DNA of 64,000 nucleotides. It comes from Allocatelliglobosispora scoriae (GTDB taxonomy: Bacteria; Actinomycetota; Actinomycetes; Mycobacteriales; Micromonosporaceae). The stretch covers positions 1,998,503 through 2,062,502 of the forward strand of contig NZ_JACHMN010000002.1 in assembly GCF_014204945.1 (NCBI RefSeq). The letters are read 5' to 3'. Shown here piece after piece: positions 8,085-16,943 of this stretch. The position numbers and the translations under genes are program-made. The first letter of the stretch is position 1, and every line of letters begins with the position of its first letter. Under the pieces are notes generated by a model. It saw only the letters and a program-made list of their open reading frames with translations. It was not told where the DNA came from and did not search any database.

Positions 8085-9071
8085 CGCGACCTCGGTCCGC
8101 GAGGCCGAACCGGTCTTGCGGAGCAGGTTGGAGACGTGCACGGCGACGGTCTTGACGGAGATGTCCAGCGAGCGGGCGACCTGCTTGTTGGACATCCCGG
8201 CGGCGAGGCAGGCGAGCACCTCCTCCTCCCGCCCGGTCAGGTCCGCCCCGGCCGAGGTGAAGAGCGTCTCGGCCGACTCCGACAGCGGTGCCGCGTCGAG
8301 GCTCAGGTGGGCCGGGAGCGGCTCGGTGACGAGCGCCTGCGGTTCGTGTCCCCGTACGGCGGCGAGCAGCTCCATCAGCCAGTAGGGGTTGCCGTTGGTC
8401 CGCGACCAGACCGCCTCGGCGAGCTCCGGCGTCACACCGTCGCCGAACCGGTCGTCGAGGAACTCCGCCACCTCGGCCACGCTGAGCCGGCCCAGGTGCT
8501 GCCGGATCGCACCGGGGGCACCGGCGAGCCGGGCGACCGTCCGCGCCACCAGCGGATGCTCCGGTGGACGGCTCGTGATCAGCAGCAGCGCGGGCAGGCC
8601 CGGCTCGTCGGCGAGCTCACCGAGCAGGTTGAGGCTGGCCGGGTCGAGGGCGTGCAGGTCCTCCACGACGAGGCAGGCCGGTCCGGTGCCGATCAGGGCC
8701 CGGACCGTCCGCACGGCGATCCGCAGCAGGGCGCCGGGGGCGTAGCGGACCGCGGGCGCGTCGGGGTGCTGGGCAAGCCAGGCGAGCCCGTCCGGCGGCA
8801 GGGAGGCGTCGTGGACGTCCCGGCGGCTCAGCACGGCGGCGAGCCAGTCGTAGGGCGCCGGATCGTGCAGCCTGGCCGTCCCGGCGAGCACCGGCACGGG
8901 CGCGGGGGTGAAGGAGTGCAGCGCCTCGCGTACCAGTCGGCTCTTGCCGATGCCCGACGCGCCGGTGATGACCGCGACACTGGGCCCGGCCTGGACCGAC
9001 GTCACGCGGGACCAGGCCCGGGTGAGCTCGGCGAGCTCCCCGCGCCGGCCGATGAGGGCTGTCGGTGTCAC
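8061..9071 (-). CDS. LuxR-family regulator with AAA-type ATPase domain
   Basis: This is a short LAL-type regulator of 336 residues. A Walker A motif GASGIGKS lies at 37-44 and a Walker B-like LVVEDLH at 134-140. A C-terminal LuxR helix-turn-helix spans about 276-336 (LTGREEEVLACLAAGMSNKQ). It lacks the long TPR middle of classical MalT/LAL proteins, which are near 900 residues. ATP-dependent DNA binding in response to an unknown ligand is expected. It stands alone, convergent with DUF4407 and divergent from the PP2C gene. Confidence 0.88.
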   Translation of the reverse strand: MTPTALIGRRGELAELTRAWSRVTSVQAGPSVAVITGASGIGKSRLVREALHSFTPAPVPVLAGTARLHDPAPYDWLAAVLSRRDVHDASLPPDGLAWLAQHPDAPAVRYAPGALLRIAVRTVRALIGTGPACLVVEDLHALDPASLNLLGELADEPGLPALLLITSRPPEHPLVARTVARLAGAPGAIRQHLGRLSVAEVAEFLDDRFGDGVTPELAEAVWSRTNGNPYWLMELLAAVRGHEPQALVTEPLPAHLSLDAAPLSESAETLFTSAGADLTGREEEVLACLAAGMSNKQVARSLDISVKTVAVHVSNLLRKTGSASRTEVALWALRRG

Positions 9072-9134
9072 CGGCTAACAATAGGCAGAACTGCCTAGAG
9101 ACAATTCGACGGTCGACAGGGCAGGCTATGGACC

Positions 9135-9854
9135 ATGAGCCTGATCCTGCATTCCGTGGCCGTGACCGACCCTGGTCTGATTCGGCCAAATAATGAGGAC
9201 TCGGCACATGCCGGACCGCACCTGATCGCCGTCGCGGACGGCATCGGCGGGCAGCCCTCGGGTGAGGTCGCAAGTCAGATCGTCATCGCCGCCCTGGCGA
9301 AGGTCGAGACCATGGTCAACAACGAGGACCCGTTGACCCTGATGCGAGCCGCCATCGACGCCGCCAACCAGCGGATCCGGCAGGTGGCCGAGACCGATCG
9401 GGCGACCGACGGCATGGGCACGACGGTGAGTGCCCTCTTCCTGCGCGAGGAGCGCCTGGCGATCCTGCATGTCGGCGACTCCCGCGCCTACCGGTTGCGC
9501 GACGAGAAGCTTGAGCAGCTCACGAGGGACGACACCTACGTGCAGTCGCTCGTCGACCAGGGCCTGCTCCCCCGCGAGGAGGCCCGGCACCACCCGCAGC
9601 GTTCGCTGATCACGCAGGCGGTGCAGGGCGGTCACTTCGAGCCGACGGTCGCGATCATCGACGTGCGGGTCGGCGACCGGTTCCTGATCTGCAGCGACGG
9701 ACTCTCGGACATCGTCACCGACCAGGCGATCACCGAGGTGCTCGCCGCCCATCCGCGGCTGCGCCTGTGCGCCGACCGGCTGATCAAGCTCGCGCTCCAG
9801 GCGGGCGCACCGGACAACGTCACGGTCGTCGTCGCCGACGCAGTCACCGCCTGA
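9135..9854 (+). CDS. PP2C-family Ser/Thr protein phosphatase
   Basis: This is a compact cytoplasmic PP2C phosphatase of 239 residues with all metal-binding motifs: GLIRPNNEDS near the N-terminus, ADGIGG, GMGTTVSALF, LHVGDSRAYRLRD, CSDGLSDIV and a final DNVTVVVAD. There is no membrane segment, unlike PstP. It faces a membrane Ser/Thr kinase gene across a shared terminator, suggesting opposing enzymes of one pathway; that pairing is inference. Confidence 0.93.
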   Translation: MSLILHSVAVTDPGLIRPNNEDSAHAGPHLIAVADGIGGQPSGEVASQIVIAALAKVETMVNNEDPLTLMRAAIDAANQRIRQVAETDRATDGMGTTVSALFLREERLAILHVGDSRAYRLRDEKLEQLTRDDTYVQSLVDQGLLPREEARHHPQRSLITQAVQGGHFEPTVAIIDVRVGDRFLICSDGLSDIVTDQAITEVLAAHPRLRLCADRLIKLALQAGAPDNVTVVVADAVTA

Positions 9855-9862
9855 CCCAACCA

Positions 9863-9945
9863 CAAGATCGCCGCAACTCTTCAAGAGTTGGTGTTAAGGC
9901 CTGGCGGCCTGAAGCACCAACTCTTGAAGAGTTGCGGCGATCTTG
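9863..9945. terminator. Bidirectional terminator built from two inverted family A units
   Basis: Cores at 9875-9889 and 9919-9933 are mirror images around 9904. With their flanks and an inner AGGCC/GGCCT stem they fold into one long hairpin. It fills the gap between the convergent phosphatase and kinase genes. Confidence 0.85.
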
Positions 9946-9962
9946 GCGTGAAACGCGCTACG

Positions 9963-11630
9963 TCAGGACGACGGGCTCGCCGACGGCGACGCCGGCTGGG
10001 TGCTGCCGGAGGTGCCGTAGATCCGGACGTTGGTGAAGTGGGCCTGGTGCGCCGGGTCGTTCGAGCCCTCGTCCTTCTGGAAGGTCCCGAGCGAGACCCA
10101 GCCCTTCGCCACTTCGACGTTGGTCCAGGCGCCGATGGAGACGCCGTCCTGGTAGAAGGTGATCTGGCTGCCGATCATCACGACGCCGATCCGCGTGGGC
10201 TTGTCGTTGACGGGAGCGTTCAACGTCATCGAGTAGTTGTCCGTCGACGCCTTCCGGTGCACGCCGAACTGGGCGATCAGATCGCAGAGCTGCAGGACGT
10301 AGCCGACCGTGTTGCTCTTGCGCCACCAGATCGCGGCGCAGGTGCCGGGCGACGCCCGCACGTCGACGAAGACGGCGGTGTCGCCGAGGCTGTCCTTCGG
10401 CCCGGGGCAGGCGTAGAGCACGGCGGCGACCGTCGCCGTCAACCCGTCCGCGCTGAGCTTGCAGGTCGCCTTCTTCGGCTTGTCCTCACGCTCGATCCAG
10501 AGGCCGATCTTGGTGAGCGTCTCGTTGTGGAGGAGCGGCAGCCCGGCGGCGAGCTGCTGCTCGCCGCTGAACGCGGTCGACGGCGACGGCAGCGGCGAGG
10601 GCGACGCGGTGGTCTGAGCGGTCGGCGTGGTGATCGGGTCGGCGCTCGCTCCGCCGGGGGTGAACAACCCGCTCGCATAGGCTCCGGCACCGGCGATCCC
10701 GGCCACCAGCACGAGGGCGGTCGCGATGAGCGCGATCCGTCGACCCCGCCCGGCCGGTCGCTTCTCCACAGTGGAGCCGAGATCGACCGTGGTCGCGGCC
10801 CGCACCGCGGCGACATCCTTCGGCACCGCCACCGTACGCGCGGCGACGGACCCGGTCAGCAGGAAGTCGAGCAGCTCACGGGCGGTCGGCCGCTCCTCGG
10901 GATCCTTGGCGAGGGTGCGCTCGACGATGTCGCGCAGCGGACCCGTCAGCCCGTCGAGGTTCGGCGGCTCGGTCATGATCCGGATCGCCGTCGTGGCGGG
11001 GGTGTCGCCGCCGAACGGCGTCCGCCCCGTCGCGGCGAAGGCGATCACGGCACCCCAGGCGAAGATGTCGGCCGCCGCGGTGAGCCCGCTGGACCCGGCG
11101 AGCCGCTCCGGCGAGATGTAGGGCACCGTGCCCATCACCTGGTTGTGGCTGGTCAGCGCGGTGGAGGTGTCGACCTCCCGGGCGATGCCGAAGTCGATCA
11201 CCTTGACGCTGCCCCGGGAGAGCAGCACGTTGCCGGGTTTGAGGTCGCGGTGCACGACACCGGCGCCGTGGATCGCGGTCAGCGCGGTGGCGACCCCGAC
11301 GGCGAGGCTGTGCAGCGCGGCGCCCTTGAGCGGGCCCGACTCGCGCATCGCCTGGGCCAGGTTGGGTCCGTCAACATACTCGATGACCAGGTAGGGAGGA
11401 TCGTGATCGGGGTCGGCCTCGATCACCTCGGCGGTGCAGAACGGCGGCACCGTCTGCGCCCGGGTCACCTCGCTGCGGAAGCGGGCCCGGAACTCCTCAC
11501 GCTCGAGCAGCTCGCTGCGAATCACCTTGACCGCGACCTGGCGCCCGTCCGGCGCCTCGGCAAGATAGACCGATCCCATGCCGCCTTCGCCAAGACGGCG
11601 CACGATCTGGTATCCGGCTATTTCCCGCAT
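9963..11630 (-). CDS. Membrane Ser/Thr protein kinase with extracellular sensor domain
   Basis: The 555-residue PknB-type kinase has a glycine loop GEGGMGSVY (14-22), ATP-binding K35, catalytic HRDLKPGN with D129, and DFG with D146. A juxtamembrane segment leads to one transmembrane helix (about 298-320), and the rest lies outside. The external part is not PASTA. It is a beta-rich domain with four Cys and a laminin-G or keto-hydrolase-like pattern ending FTNVRIYG, likely binding a carbohydrate or other surface ligand. GGGAGAC precedes the ATG. The convergent PP2C gene is a natural counterpart. Confidence 0.92.
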   Translation of the reverse strand: MREIAGYQIVRRLGEGGMGSVYLAEAPDGRQVAVKVIRSELLEREEFRARFRSEVTRAQTVPPFCTAEVIEADPDHDPPYLVIEYVDGPNLAQAMRESGPLKGAALHSLAVGVATALTAIHGAGVVHRDLKPGNVLLSRGSVKVIDFGIAREVDTSTALTSHNQVMGTVPYISPERLAGSSGLTAAADIFAWGAVIAFAATGRTPFGGDTPATTAIRIMTEPPNLDGLTGPLRDIVERTLAKDPEERPTARELLDFLLTGSVAARTVAVPKDVAAVRAATTVDLGSTVEKRPAGRGRRIALIATALVLVAGIAGAGAYASGLFTPGGASADPITTPTAQTTASPSPLPSPSTAFSGEQQLAAGLPLLHNETLTKIGLWIEREDKPKKATCKLSADGLTATVAAVLYACPGPKDSLGDTAVFVDVRASPGTCAAIWWRKSNTVGYVLQLCDLIAQFGVHRKASTDNYSMTLNAPVNDKPTRIGVVMIGSQITFYQDGVSIGAWTNVEVAKGWVSLGTFQKDEGSNDPAHQAHFTNVRIYGTSGSTQPASPSASPSS

Positions 11631-11920
11631 CTGTCTCCCCCATGTCGGGCGTCAGAATGCCATACGGCCTGCCGCGTGAGAAGTCCCGTCGGGCGGTATC
11701 GCACCGATCGCAATACTGTCGCGATGTGCGCATCTGACAGAGGAGTCCGCCGCTGCGGCGCATTCACATTAGACGATAACCATCGGGCCTGGTCATCCCA
11801 CGATCTGTCGGATTGGAGCGCCCGCTTCGCGGCAGCCGGCCTGGCGTACGGCGCCGCCGTGTGCGGTTTTTGCACATAATGTGACGAGCAACGCCGCCGG
11901 CGGTCACGTGGCGGGTGCTG

Positions 11921-12580
11921 CTAGCGGGCCCGGTCGCGTAATGCTTCGAGATCGAGGACGACCACCGACAGCCGGCTGGTGCGGATCCAGCCCGCACCGC
12001 GCAGCACGCCGAGCGCCTTGCTCACCGCCTCCCGCGAGGCCCCGACCCAGCCGGCCAGCTCGTCCTGCGACAGCGGCAGCGCGATCTGGATGCCCTCGGC
12101 GACCGGTGCGCCGAACCGCTCCGCGAGCTCGACCAGACGGGCGGCGACCCGACCGGTGCTGTCCTGGGCGCCGAACTCGATCCGCTTGCGGTCGGCGTCG
12201 CGCAGCCGCTCCGCGAGCACCCGCATCAGCAGCAGCGCCACCCGGCCGTTGGCCTGCAGATATGCCTGGAACTCGTGCGGCGGCATCACCAGCGCGGTCA
12301 CCGGCTCCAGCGCCTGCACCGTCGCCGACCGGGGCTGCGCGTCGACGGCTGCCAACTCCCCCAGCAGCGCACCGGGTCCCCGGACGGCGAGCACCACCTC
12401 GGATCCACCGGCGGTGTGGTTGGAGGCCTTGACCCGGCCTTCCTCGATCAACGCCACCCAGTCGGAGTCGTCGTCCTGGCGGCAGAGCACGTCGCCCCGG
12501 CGCCAGTGCCGCCGACCGCTGCGCCGGATGAACTCGGCCTGCTCGGCCTCGGTGAGCTGGGACCAGAAATCCGAGGTCAC
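11921..12580 (-). CDS. Crp/Fnr-family transcription regulator
   Basis: The 219-residue protein has an N-terminal cyclic-nucleotide-binding beta barrel (about 20-115, with GALLGELAAVDAQPRSATVQA matching the phosphate-binding cassette). It ends with a winged helix (LSQDELAGWVGASREAVSKA). The GTG start at 12580 overlaps the cyclase stop as GTGA, so enzyme and receptor are made together. Direct sensing of the cyclase product is the likely role. The upstream 290 bp toward the kinase gene (11631-11920) holds no gene that I can support. Confidence 0.9.
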   Translation of the reverse strand: MTSDFWSQLTEAEQAEFIRRSGRRHWRRGDVLCRQDDDSDWVALIEEGRVKASNHTAGGSEVVLAVRGPGALLGELAAVDAQPRSATVQALEPVTALVMPPHEFQAYLQANGRVALLLMRVLAERLRDADRKRIEFGAQDSTGRVAARLVELAERFGAPVAEGIQIALPLSQDELAGWVGASREAVSKALGVLRGAGWIRTSRLSVVVLDLEALRDRAR

Positions 12581-14259
12581 GCCGGTGTCCACCCGGTGAC
12601 GGCGAACGCGCGTACCGGCTGGATCCTGCCTTTGACCGCAAGCTCGCCGAGCGGGACCGCCTGGACCGCCGACGGGCCTGCCAGCGCGAGGGTCGCCGCG
12701 CCGACGACGACCTGGCCGGGTTCGGCGAGGGTCTGCAGCCGCGCGGCGACGTTGACCGCGTCGCCCATCGCGTTGAAGCCGCGCAGGGTCTCGCTGCCGA
12801 TGTTGCCGACGAGCGCGGGTCCGGTGTTGAGGCCGATCCGGAACCTCGGCCAGTCGGGCTGGCCAGCGGCGATCCCGTCGACGGCTCGCTGCATCGCGAG
12901 CGCGGCCCGGATCGCCCGCAGGGCATGGTCGGGCTGGCGGGCGGGCGCGTTGAAGAGCGCGAGCAGCGCGTCGCCGACGAACTGCACCACCGTGCCGCCG
13001 TTGTCGAGGATGCACGGCACCGCCACGCCGTGATAGCGGTTGAGCATCTCCACGATCTCGCCGGGCGCCACCCCTTCGGAGAAGGTGGTGAATCCGCGTA
13101 GGTCCGCGAAGAGCGCGGTCACCTCCACCACCGAGCCGCCCAGCGCGGCCTGCTCCGGGTCCGCGAGCAGGGCCGCGGCCACGTCGGGCGAGAGATAGTG
13201 ATGGAAGAGCGTCCCGAGGCGGCGGCTCACCTCACGCTCCGCGGAGAGCGCGGCGGCGGCCCTGTCGAGTACGGCGGTCTGCCCCTCGGTCAGCCCGAAC
13301 TTCTCGGCGAGCCGGGCGGCGATCGGTGCACTCGATTCGGTCACCCCGTCGCGTTCGCGCTCCTGCAACTCCGTGACCAGCTCCTCAAGCGCCGCGCCGT
13401 ATTCGGCCCGGATCGCGCGGGCCGTCTCCTCCAGCGTGATCGCATCGAAGATCCCGGCGCTGGACCCCTCCCGCTTGTACTCCACGTAGGCGCTGTAGGC
13501 GACGAACCCGAAGGCGAAGGCGAGCAGGACGTGCCACTCCCACCACGACAGCGCCCACTTGCGGGCCAGCACCACCGCGAGCGTGGCCTCGGCGAGCAGC
13601 GCAAACGCCGTGAGCACGCTGACCAGCATCGCGGCCGGAGCCCGCCGGTGCATCCGGTGGTAGCGGAACGCGGCGACCAGGAACAGCACCACCGCGCCCA
13701 GTGCGATCCAGGTGAGCGGGCCGTCCACGTCGCGGGGCCCCGGGCGGGCGCTGAGCGGCGGCAGGTCGAGCTGGCCGACGAGCCCCCAGACGAGGATCAC
13801 CAGGGCGAGCCCGGCCTGCAGGGCGAGCTGCGAGCGCAGCACGGCGGCGGCCCGGGCGCCGTCGAGCCGCAGCGACGAGGCGAAGGCGAAGACCGCGGCG
13901 ACGACGAGGCCGACCGGCTGGGAGATGTCGAAGCCCATGTTGGCGTGGTGCACCAGGACGCCGGGCGTCGCGAGCGCGTGCAGCATCAGGAAGCCCGCGC
14001 TGGCGAGGAAGGCGAGCGAGACGAGGAAGAGGCGCGCGTCGCCGCGGAACTTCGCGGCGGCGCTCATCCTGGCGCCGAGCACGACATTGATTCCGGCGAT
14101 GACGAGGACCAGCCAGAAGTGGCTGACGGAGTCGTGCCACTCGATGTCCACCGCCGGCTGCGCGAGCAGCAACCACAGTCCTAGCAGCGGAAGCACGAGG
14201 TGAACTGCCCACACCGCGACGCGGACCGGCGGCGCGGCTGGCGGAGACTGGCCCGGCAC
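12577..14259 (-). CDS. Membrane class III adenylate/guanylate cyclase
   Basis: The 560-residue protein has about seven to eight N-terminal transmembrane helices (residues 14-260), a helical linker (275-370) and a C-terminal class III cyclase domain. Metal-binding aspartates D386 (ALFADLRGF) and D430 (FVGD) are present, as is the MGDAVNVAARL motif. The lysine that usually reads adenine just before the FxGD motif is Gln426 here, so the substrate (ATP or GTP) is open. The start is GTG 14259. The stop overlaps the Crp gene, giving a sensor-cyclase/receptor pair. Confidence 0.88.
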   Translation of the reverse strand: MPGQSPPAAPPVRVAVWAVHLVLPLLGLWLLLAQPAVDIEWHDSVSHFWLVLVIAGINVVLGARMSAAAKFRGDARLFLVSLAFLASAGFLMLHALATPGVLVHHANMGFDISQPVGLVVAAVFAFASSLRLDGARAAAVLRSQLALQAGLALVILVWGLVGQLDLPPLSARPGPRDVDGPLTWIALGAVVLFLVAAFRYHRMHRRAPAAMLVSVLTAFALLAEATLAVVLARKWALSWWEWHVLLAFAFGFVAYSAYVEYKREGSSAGIFDAITLEETARAIRAEYGAALEELVTELQERERDGVTESSAPIAARLAEKFGLTEGQTAVLDRAAAALSAEREVSRRLGTLFHHYLSPDVAAALLADPEQAALGGSVVEVTALFADLRGFTTFSEGVAPGEIVEMLNRYHGVAVPCILDNGGTVVQFVGDALLALFNAPARQPDHALRAIRAALAMQRAVDGIAAGQPDWPRFRIGLNTGPALVGNIGSETLRGFNAMGDAVNVAARLQTLAEPGQVVVGAATLALAGPSAVQAVPLGELAVKGRIQPVRAFAVTGWTPA

Positions 14260-14285
14260 CCGGTGAGACTGTCACAAATCCGCTG

Positions 14286-14301
14286 TGCGTACTAGTACGC
14301 A
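14286..14301. promoter_or_regulatory. 16-bp perfect palindrome in a divergent promoter region
   Basis: TGCGTACTAGTACGCA sits in the 67-bp gap between the divergent cyclase and redox-module starts. Its symmetry and position suit an operator for a dimeric regulator acting on either gene; the regulator is unknown. Confidence 0.45.
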
Positions 14302-14326
14302 GACGGACCCCCTCCGGCACGATTCG

Positions 14327-15004
14327 ATGGGTGCCATGAAGCGCAACACTCCTCTGATCACCCTGCTGGTCGGCGCGGCCATCGCGGTGGGGCTGATCGC
14401 GGCGAGCTCGATCGCAACCGCGCAGGACTTCCAGCGGCAGGCGGGCGCTGACGGCGATCCCGTCGTGGTCGCCACCACGCAGGCTGCGCCCACCGCGGCG
14501 GCCAGCTCCGCCGCGCCCGCGCCCGCCACGGTGAACGCGGTCTGGGCGGGCTCCACGAACGGTGGCGCGGCGTCGATCGCCATCTCGGTGAAGGACGGCG
14601 TCGCGGTGGCGTACCTCTGCGACGGCAGGCGGGCCGAGGCCTGGCTGCAGGGCACGGCCGCGGACGGGAAGCTCGCGCTGACCGGGGCCAAGGGCGCTGC
14701 GCTGACCGGTACGTTCGGCGGCGGCAAGGCGACCGGCACGGTGACCGCGGCGGGCAGGACGTTCACCTTCACCGCACCCGCGGTGAGCAAGCCGTCGGGC
14801 CTCTACCGCGCCGTCGCGCAGGTGCGTAACGCGAAGGTGGTCGGCGGCTGGATCGTGCTGCCCGACGGCAGCCAGGTCGGCGTGGTCACCACCGACGGCG
14901 AGCCGGCCCCGGCACCGCCGATCGACCCGGCCACCGGCGCGGTCACGGTCGGCGGGGAGCCGATCACCGCGGCGCCCGTCGACGGCTCCCTCACCGCAAA
15001 CTAG
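14327..15004 (+). CDS. Exported protein of unknown function, redox module
   Basis: The 225-residue protein has a signal peptide or membrane anchor (LITLLVGAAIAVGLIAASSIATA), an Ala/Pro-rich linker and a repetitive beta-rich domain rich in Gly/Thr/Val. No enzymatic motif is visible. ATG 14327 or ATG 14336 may be used, and neither has a clear ribosome site. It is followed 12 bp later by a haem-type membrane protein and then a Rieske lipoprotein, so an extracytoplasmic accessory role in electron transfer is possible. Confidence 0.75.
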   Translation: MGAMKRNTPLITLLVGAAIAVGLIAASSIATAQDFQRQAGADGDPVVVATTQAAPTAAASSAAPAPATVNAVWAGSTNGGAASIAISVKDGVAVAYLCDGRRAEAWLQGTAADGKLALTGAKGAALTGTFGGGKATGTVTAAGRTFTFTAPAVSKPSGLYRAVAQVRNAKVVGGWIVLPDGSQVGVVTTDGEPAPAPPIDPATGAVTVGGEPITAAPVDGSLTAN

Positions 15005-15016
15005 AAGGACACTGAG

Positions 15017-15586
15017 ATGACCACTGATATCGAACGGGGACCGCAGCCGACGTCGGCGCCGGTCGCGGCCGGCCTGCTCGTCCCGATCCTGATCGGCGCG
15101 GCGGTGAGCGTGGTGCTCGGTGCCTACGGGAGCCTGCACCCGCCGACCGGGATCGCCGTCAGCGTCGCCGGCTTCTCCGGCCCGCTGACGGTGAAGGTCT
15201 GGCTCGCCACCGGCGCCGCCTTCTTCGCCGTCCTCCAGCTCGTCTCGGCGCTGGCGATGTGGGGCAAGCTCGGCTCCTTCGCCCCGAGCTGGGCCGCACC
15301 GCTGCACCGCTGGTCGGGGCGGATCGCCTTCCTGTTCACCCTGCCGGTGATGGTCCACTGCCTCTACGCCGTCGGCTTCGCGACCTTCGACCTGCGAACG
15401 ACGTTGCACTCCCTGCTGGGCTGTTTCTTCTTCGGCGCCTTCACCGTGAAGATGCTCATCCTGCCGAGGAAGAACCTGCCCGGGTGGGTCCTGCCGCTGG
15501 TCGGGGGGCTGGTCTTCACCGTGCTCATCGCCCTGTGGCTCACATCTTCGGTCTGGTTCTTCACGACCGTCGGCGTCAAACTCTGA
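15017..15586 (+). CDS. DUF6529-type membrane protein, probable haem-binding cytochrome
   Basis: The 189-residue protein has about five transmembrane helices. Histidines lie at helix ends (LHRWSGR, MVHCLYA, TLHSLLG) in the pattern of b561/ferric-reductase-like diheme membrane proteins. AGAAGGA precedes the ATG. It sits between an exported protein and a Rieske lipoprotein, which suggests a transmembrane electron path. Haem binding is inferred from the histidines only. Confidence 0.75.
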   Translation: MTTDIERGPQPTSAPVAAGLLVPILIGAAVSVVLGAYGSLHPPTGIAVSVAGFSGPLTVKVWLATGAAFFAVLQLVSALAMWGKLGSFAPSWAAPLHRWSGRIAFLFTLPVMVHCLYAVGFATFDLRTTLHSLLGCFFFGAFTVKMLILPRKNLPGWVLPLVGGLVFTVLIALWLTSSVWFFTTVGVKL

Positions 15587-15612
15587 CACTCTGATCATCA
15601 GGAGGTATGGCT

Positions 15613-16086
15613 ATGAGCGAGGAAAATCGGACCAGGCGTGCGGTGCTCGGCGGCGCGGGCGCCATCGGCGTGGCGGGGGTGGCCGCGCTGGTCGCGGGCT
15701 GTGAAGCCTACGGCGACACGGACGCGGCGCCCACGCAGAGCGCGCAGCAGCCCGCACCGGGCACCTCGACGGGCGGCGCCACCACCGCGCCCGCCGCGGG
15801 CAAGGAGCTGGCGAAGACCACGGACATCCCGGTCGGCGGCGGCAAGATCTTCGAGTCCGACGACATCGTCGTCACCCAGCCGGAGGCGAACGTCTTCAAG
15901 GCGTTCTCGGCAACCTGCACCCACCAGGGCTGCCTCGTCTCCTCCGTCGAAGGCGGCACGATCAACTGTGCCTGCCACGGCAGCAAGTTCAAGATCGCCG
16001 ACGGTACGGTCGCCAACGGACCCGCCGCGAAGAAGCTCGGCTCGGCCCGGATCACCGTCGAGGGCGACAAGATCATCAAGGGTTAA
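15613..16086 (+). CDS. Rieske [2Fe-2S] lipoprotein
   Basis: The 157-residue protein begins with a Tat-like RTRRAV motif and a hydrophobic run ending in a lipobox (LVAGC, Cys30), so it is probably exported folded and lipid-anchored. The Rieske centre is complete: C102-T-H104-x2-C107 and C119-A-C121-H122, the first and last pairs being cluster ligands and C107/C121 the usual disulfide. ATG 15613 is preferred over ATG 15607 because GGAGG at 15601-15605 is 7 bp from it. It likely passes electrons to or from the membrane protein encoded just upstream. Confidence 0.92.
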   Translation: MSEENRTRRAVLGGAGAIGVAGVAALVAGCEAYGDTDAAPTQSAQQPAPGTSTGGATTAPAAGKELAKTTDIPVGGGKIFESDDIVVTQPEANVFKAFSATCTHQGCLVSSVEGGTINCACHGSKFKIADGTVANGPAAKKLGSARITVEGDKIIKG

Positions 16087-16099
16087 TCACACATGGGTA

Positions 16100-16127
16100 C
16101 CGCGCGGGGCTCGACAGCCCCGCGCGG
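16100..16127 (+). terminator. Hairpin terminator after the Rieske gene
   Basis: Twelve-bp perfect arms (CCGCGCGGGGCT and its complement) around a 4-base loop lie 14 bp after the Rieske stop and just before the acyltransferase gene. No T tract follows on the plus strand. Confidence 0.7.
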
Positions 16128-16143
16128 CACTACTCTTGCCCCC

Positions 16144-16878
16144 ATGTCCGATTTCGTGTACCCGCCGGTCATCGCGTTGGCCAAGACCTTGTTCCGCGTG
16201 CTCGATCTCCGGATCACGATCGACGGTGCCGAGCACATCCCGCGCCAGGGCGGCGCGGTGCTGGCCAGCAACCACATCAGCTACCTCGACTTCATCTTCG
16301 CGGGCCTCGGCGCCAACCCGGCCAAGCGCAAGGTGCGGTTCATGGCCAAGCAGGAGATCTTCGCGGACCGGATCGCCGGACCGCTGATGCGCGGCATGCA
16401 CCACATCCCGGTCGACCGGGACAACGGACTCGCCTCCTACAAGGCGGCTCTGGCGGCGCTGAAGGGCGGGGAGGTCGTCGGGGTCTTCCCGGAGGCGACG
16501 ATCAGCCAGTCCTTCACCGTCAAGGAGATCAAGAGCGGCGCGGCGCGGATGGCGGCCTCGACGGACACGCCGCTGATCCCGATGGCGCTCTGGGGCACCC
16601 AGCGGCTCTGGACCAAGGGACGCAAGCGGGAGCTGACCAAGCGGCACGTGCCGATCTCGATCCTCATCGGCGAGCCGTTCCAGCCGACCCGCCGCGACAA
16701 GCAGGACGTGGTCGCCGCCGAGCTGCACAGCCGGATGAGCGCGCTGCTCGACCGCGCGCAGCAGGAGTACCCGGACAAGCCCGCCGGCCCCGACGACGAG
16801 TGGTGGGTTCCCGCCCACCTGGGCGGTTCGGCACCGACGCCCGAGTCGCTGGCCGGTTCAGAAGATGAGATCGACTGA
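16144..16878 (+). CDS. 1-acyl-sn-glycerol-3-phosphate acyltransferase (PlsC family)
   Basis: The 244-residue enzyme has the acyltransferase catalytic motif NHISYLD (N43-H44 to D49) and the FPEAT substrate motif at 115-119. It is expected to transfer an acyl chain to lysophosphatidate at the inner membrane face. ATG 16144 was chosen; an earlier in-frame ATG at 16093 would place the terminator hairpin in the coding region. The acidic C-terminal tail is extra to the core family. The next gene is a fatty-acyl desaturase, consistent with a lipid function. Confidence 0.92.
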   Translation: MSDFVYPPVIALAKTLFRVLDLRITIDGAEHIPRQGGAVLASNHISYLDFIFAGLGANPAKRKVRFMAKQEIFADRIAGPLMRGMHHIPVDRDNGLASYKAALAALKGGEVVGVFPEATISQSFTVKEIKSGAARMAASTDTPLIPMALWGTQRLWTKGRKRELTKRHVPISILIGEPFQPTRRDKQDVVAAELHSRMSALLDRAQQEYPDKPAGPDDEWWVPAHLGGSAPTPESLAGSEDEID

Positions 16879-16890
16879 CGCCATCCTGGC

Positions 16891-16918
16891 TACGGTGCCG
16901 TAACCTACGGTACCGTAG
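16891..16918. promoter_or_regulatory. Tandem palindromic operator before the desaturase
   Basis: TACGGTGCCGTA (16891-16902) and CTACGGTACCGTAG (16905-16918) are two near-identical palindromes, 14 bp centre to centre, ending 25 bp before the start codon. This is typical of TetR-family control of fatty-acid genes; the regulator is not in the window. Confidence 0.65.
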
Positions 16919-16943
16919 ATTCGGACCCGACTGGAGGCATCCC

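Noticed and set aside
14262-14276. GTGA-N5-TCAC resembling a Crp site before the redox module
   Set aside because: The spacing is one base short of the TGTGA-N6-TCACA consensus, so I do not claim autoregulation by the neighbouring Crp.
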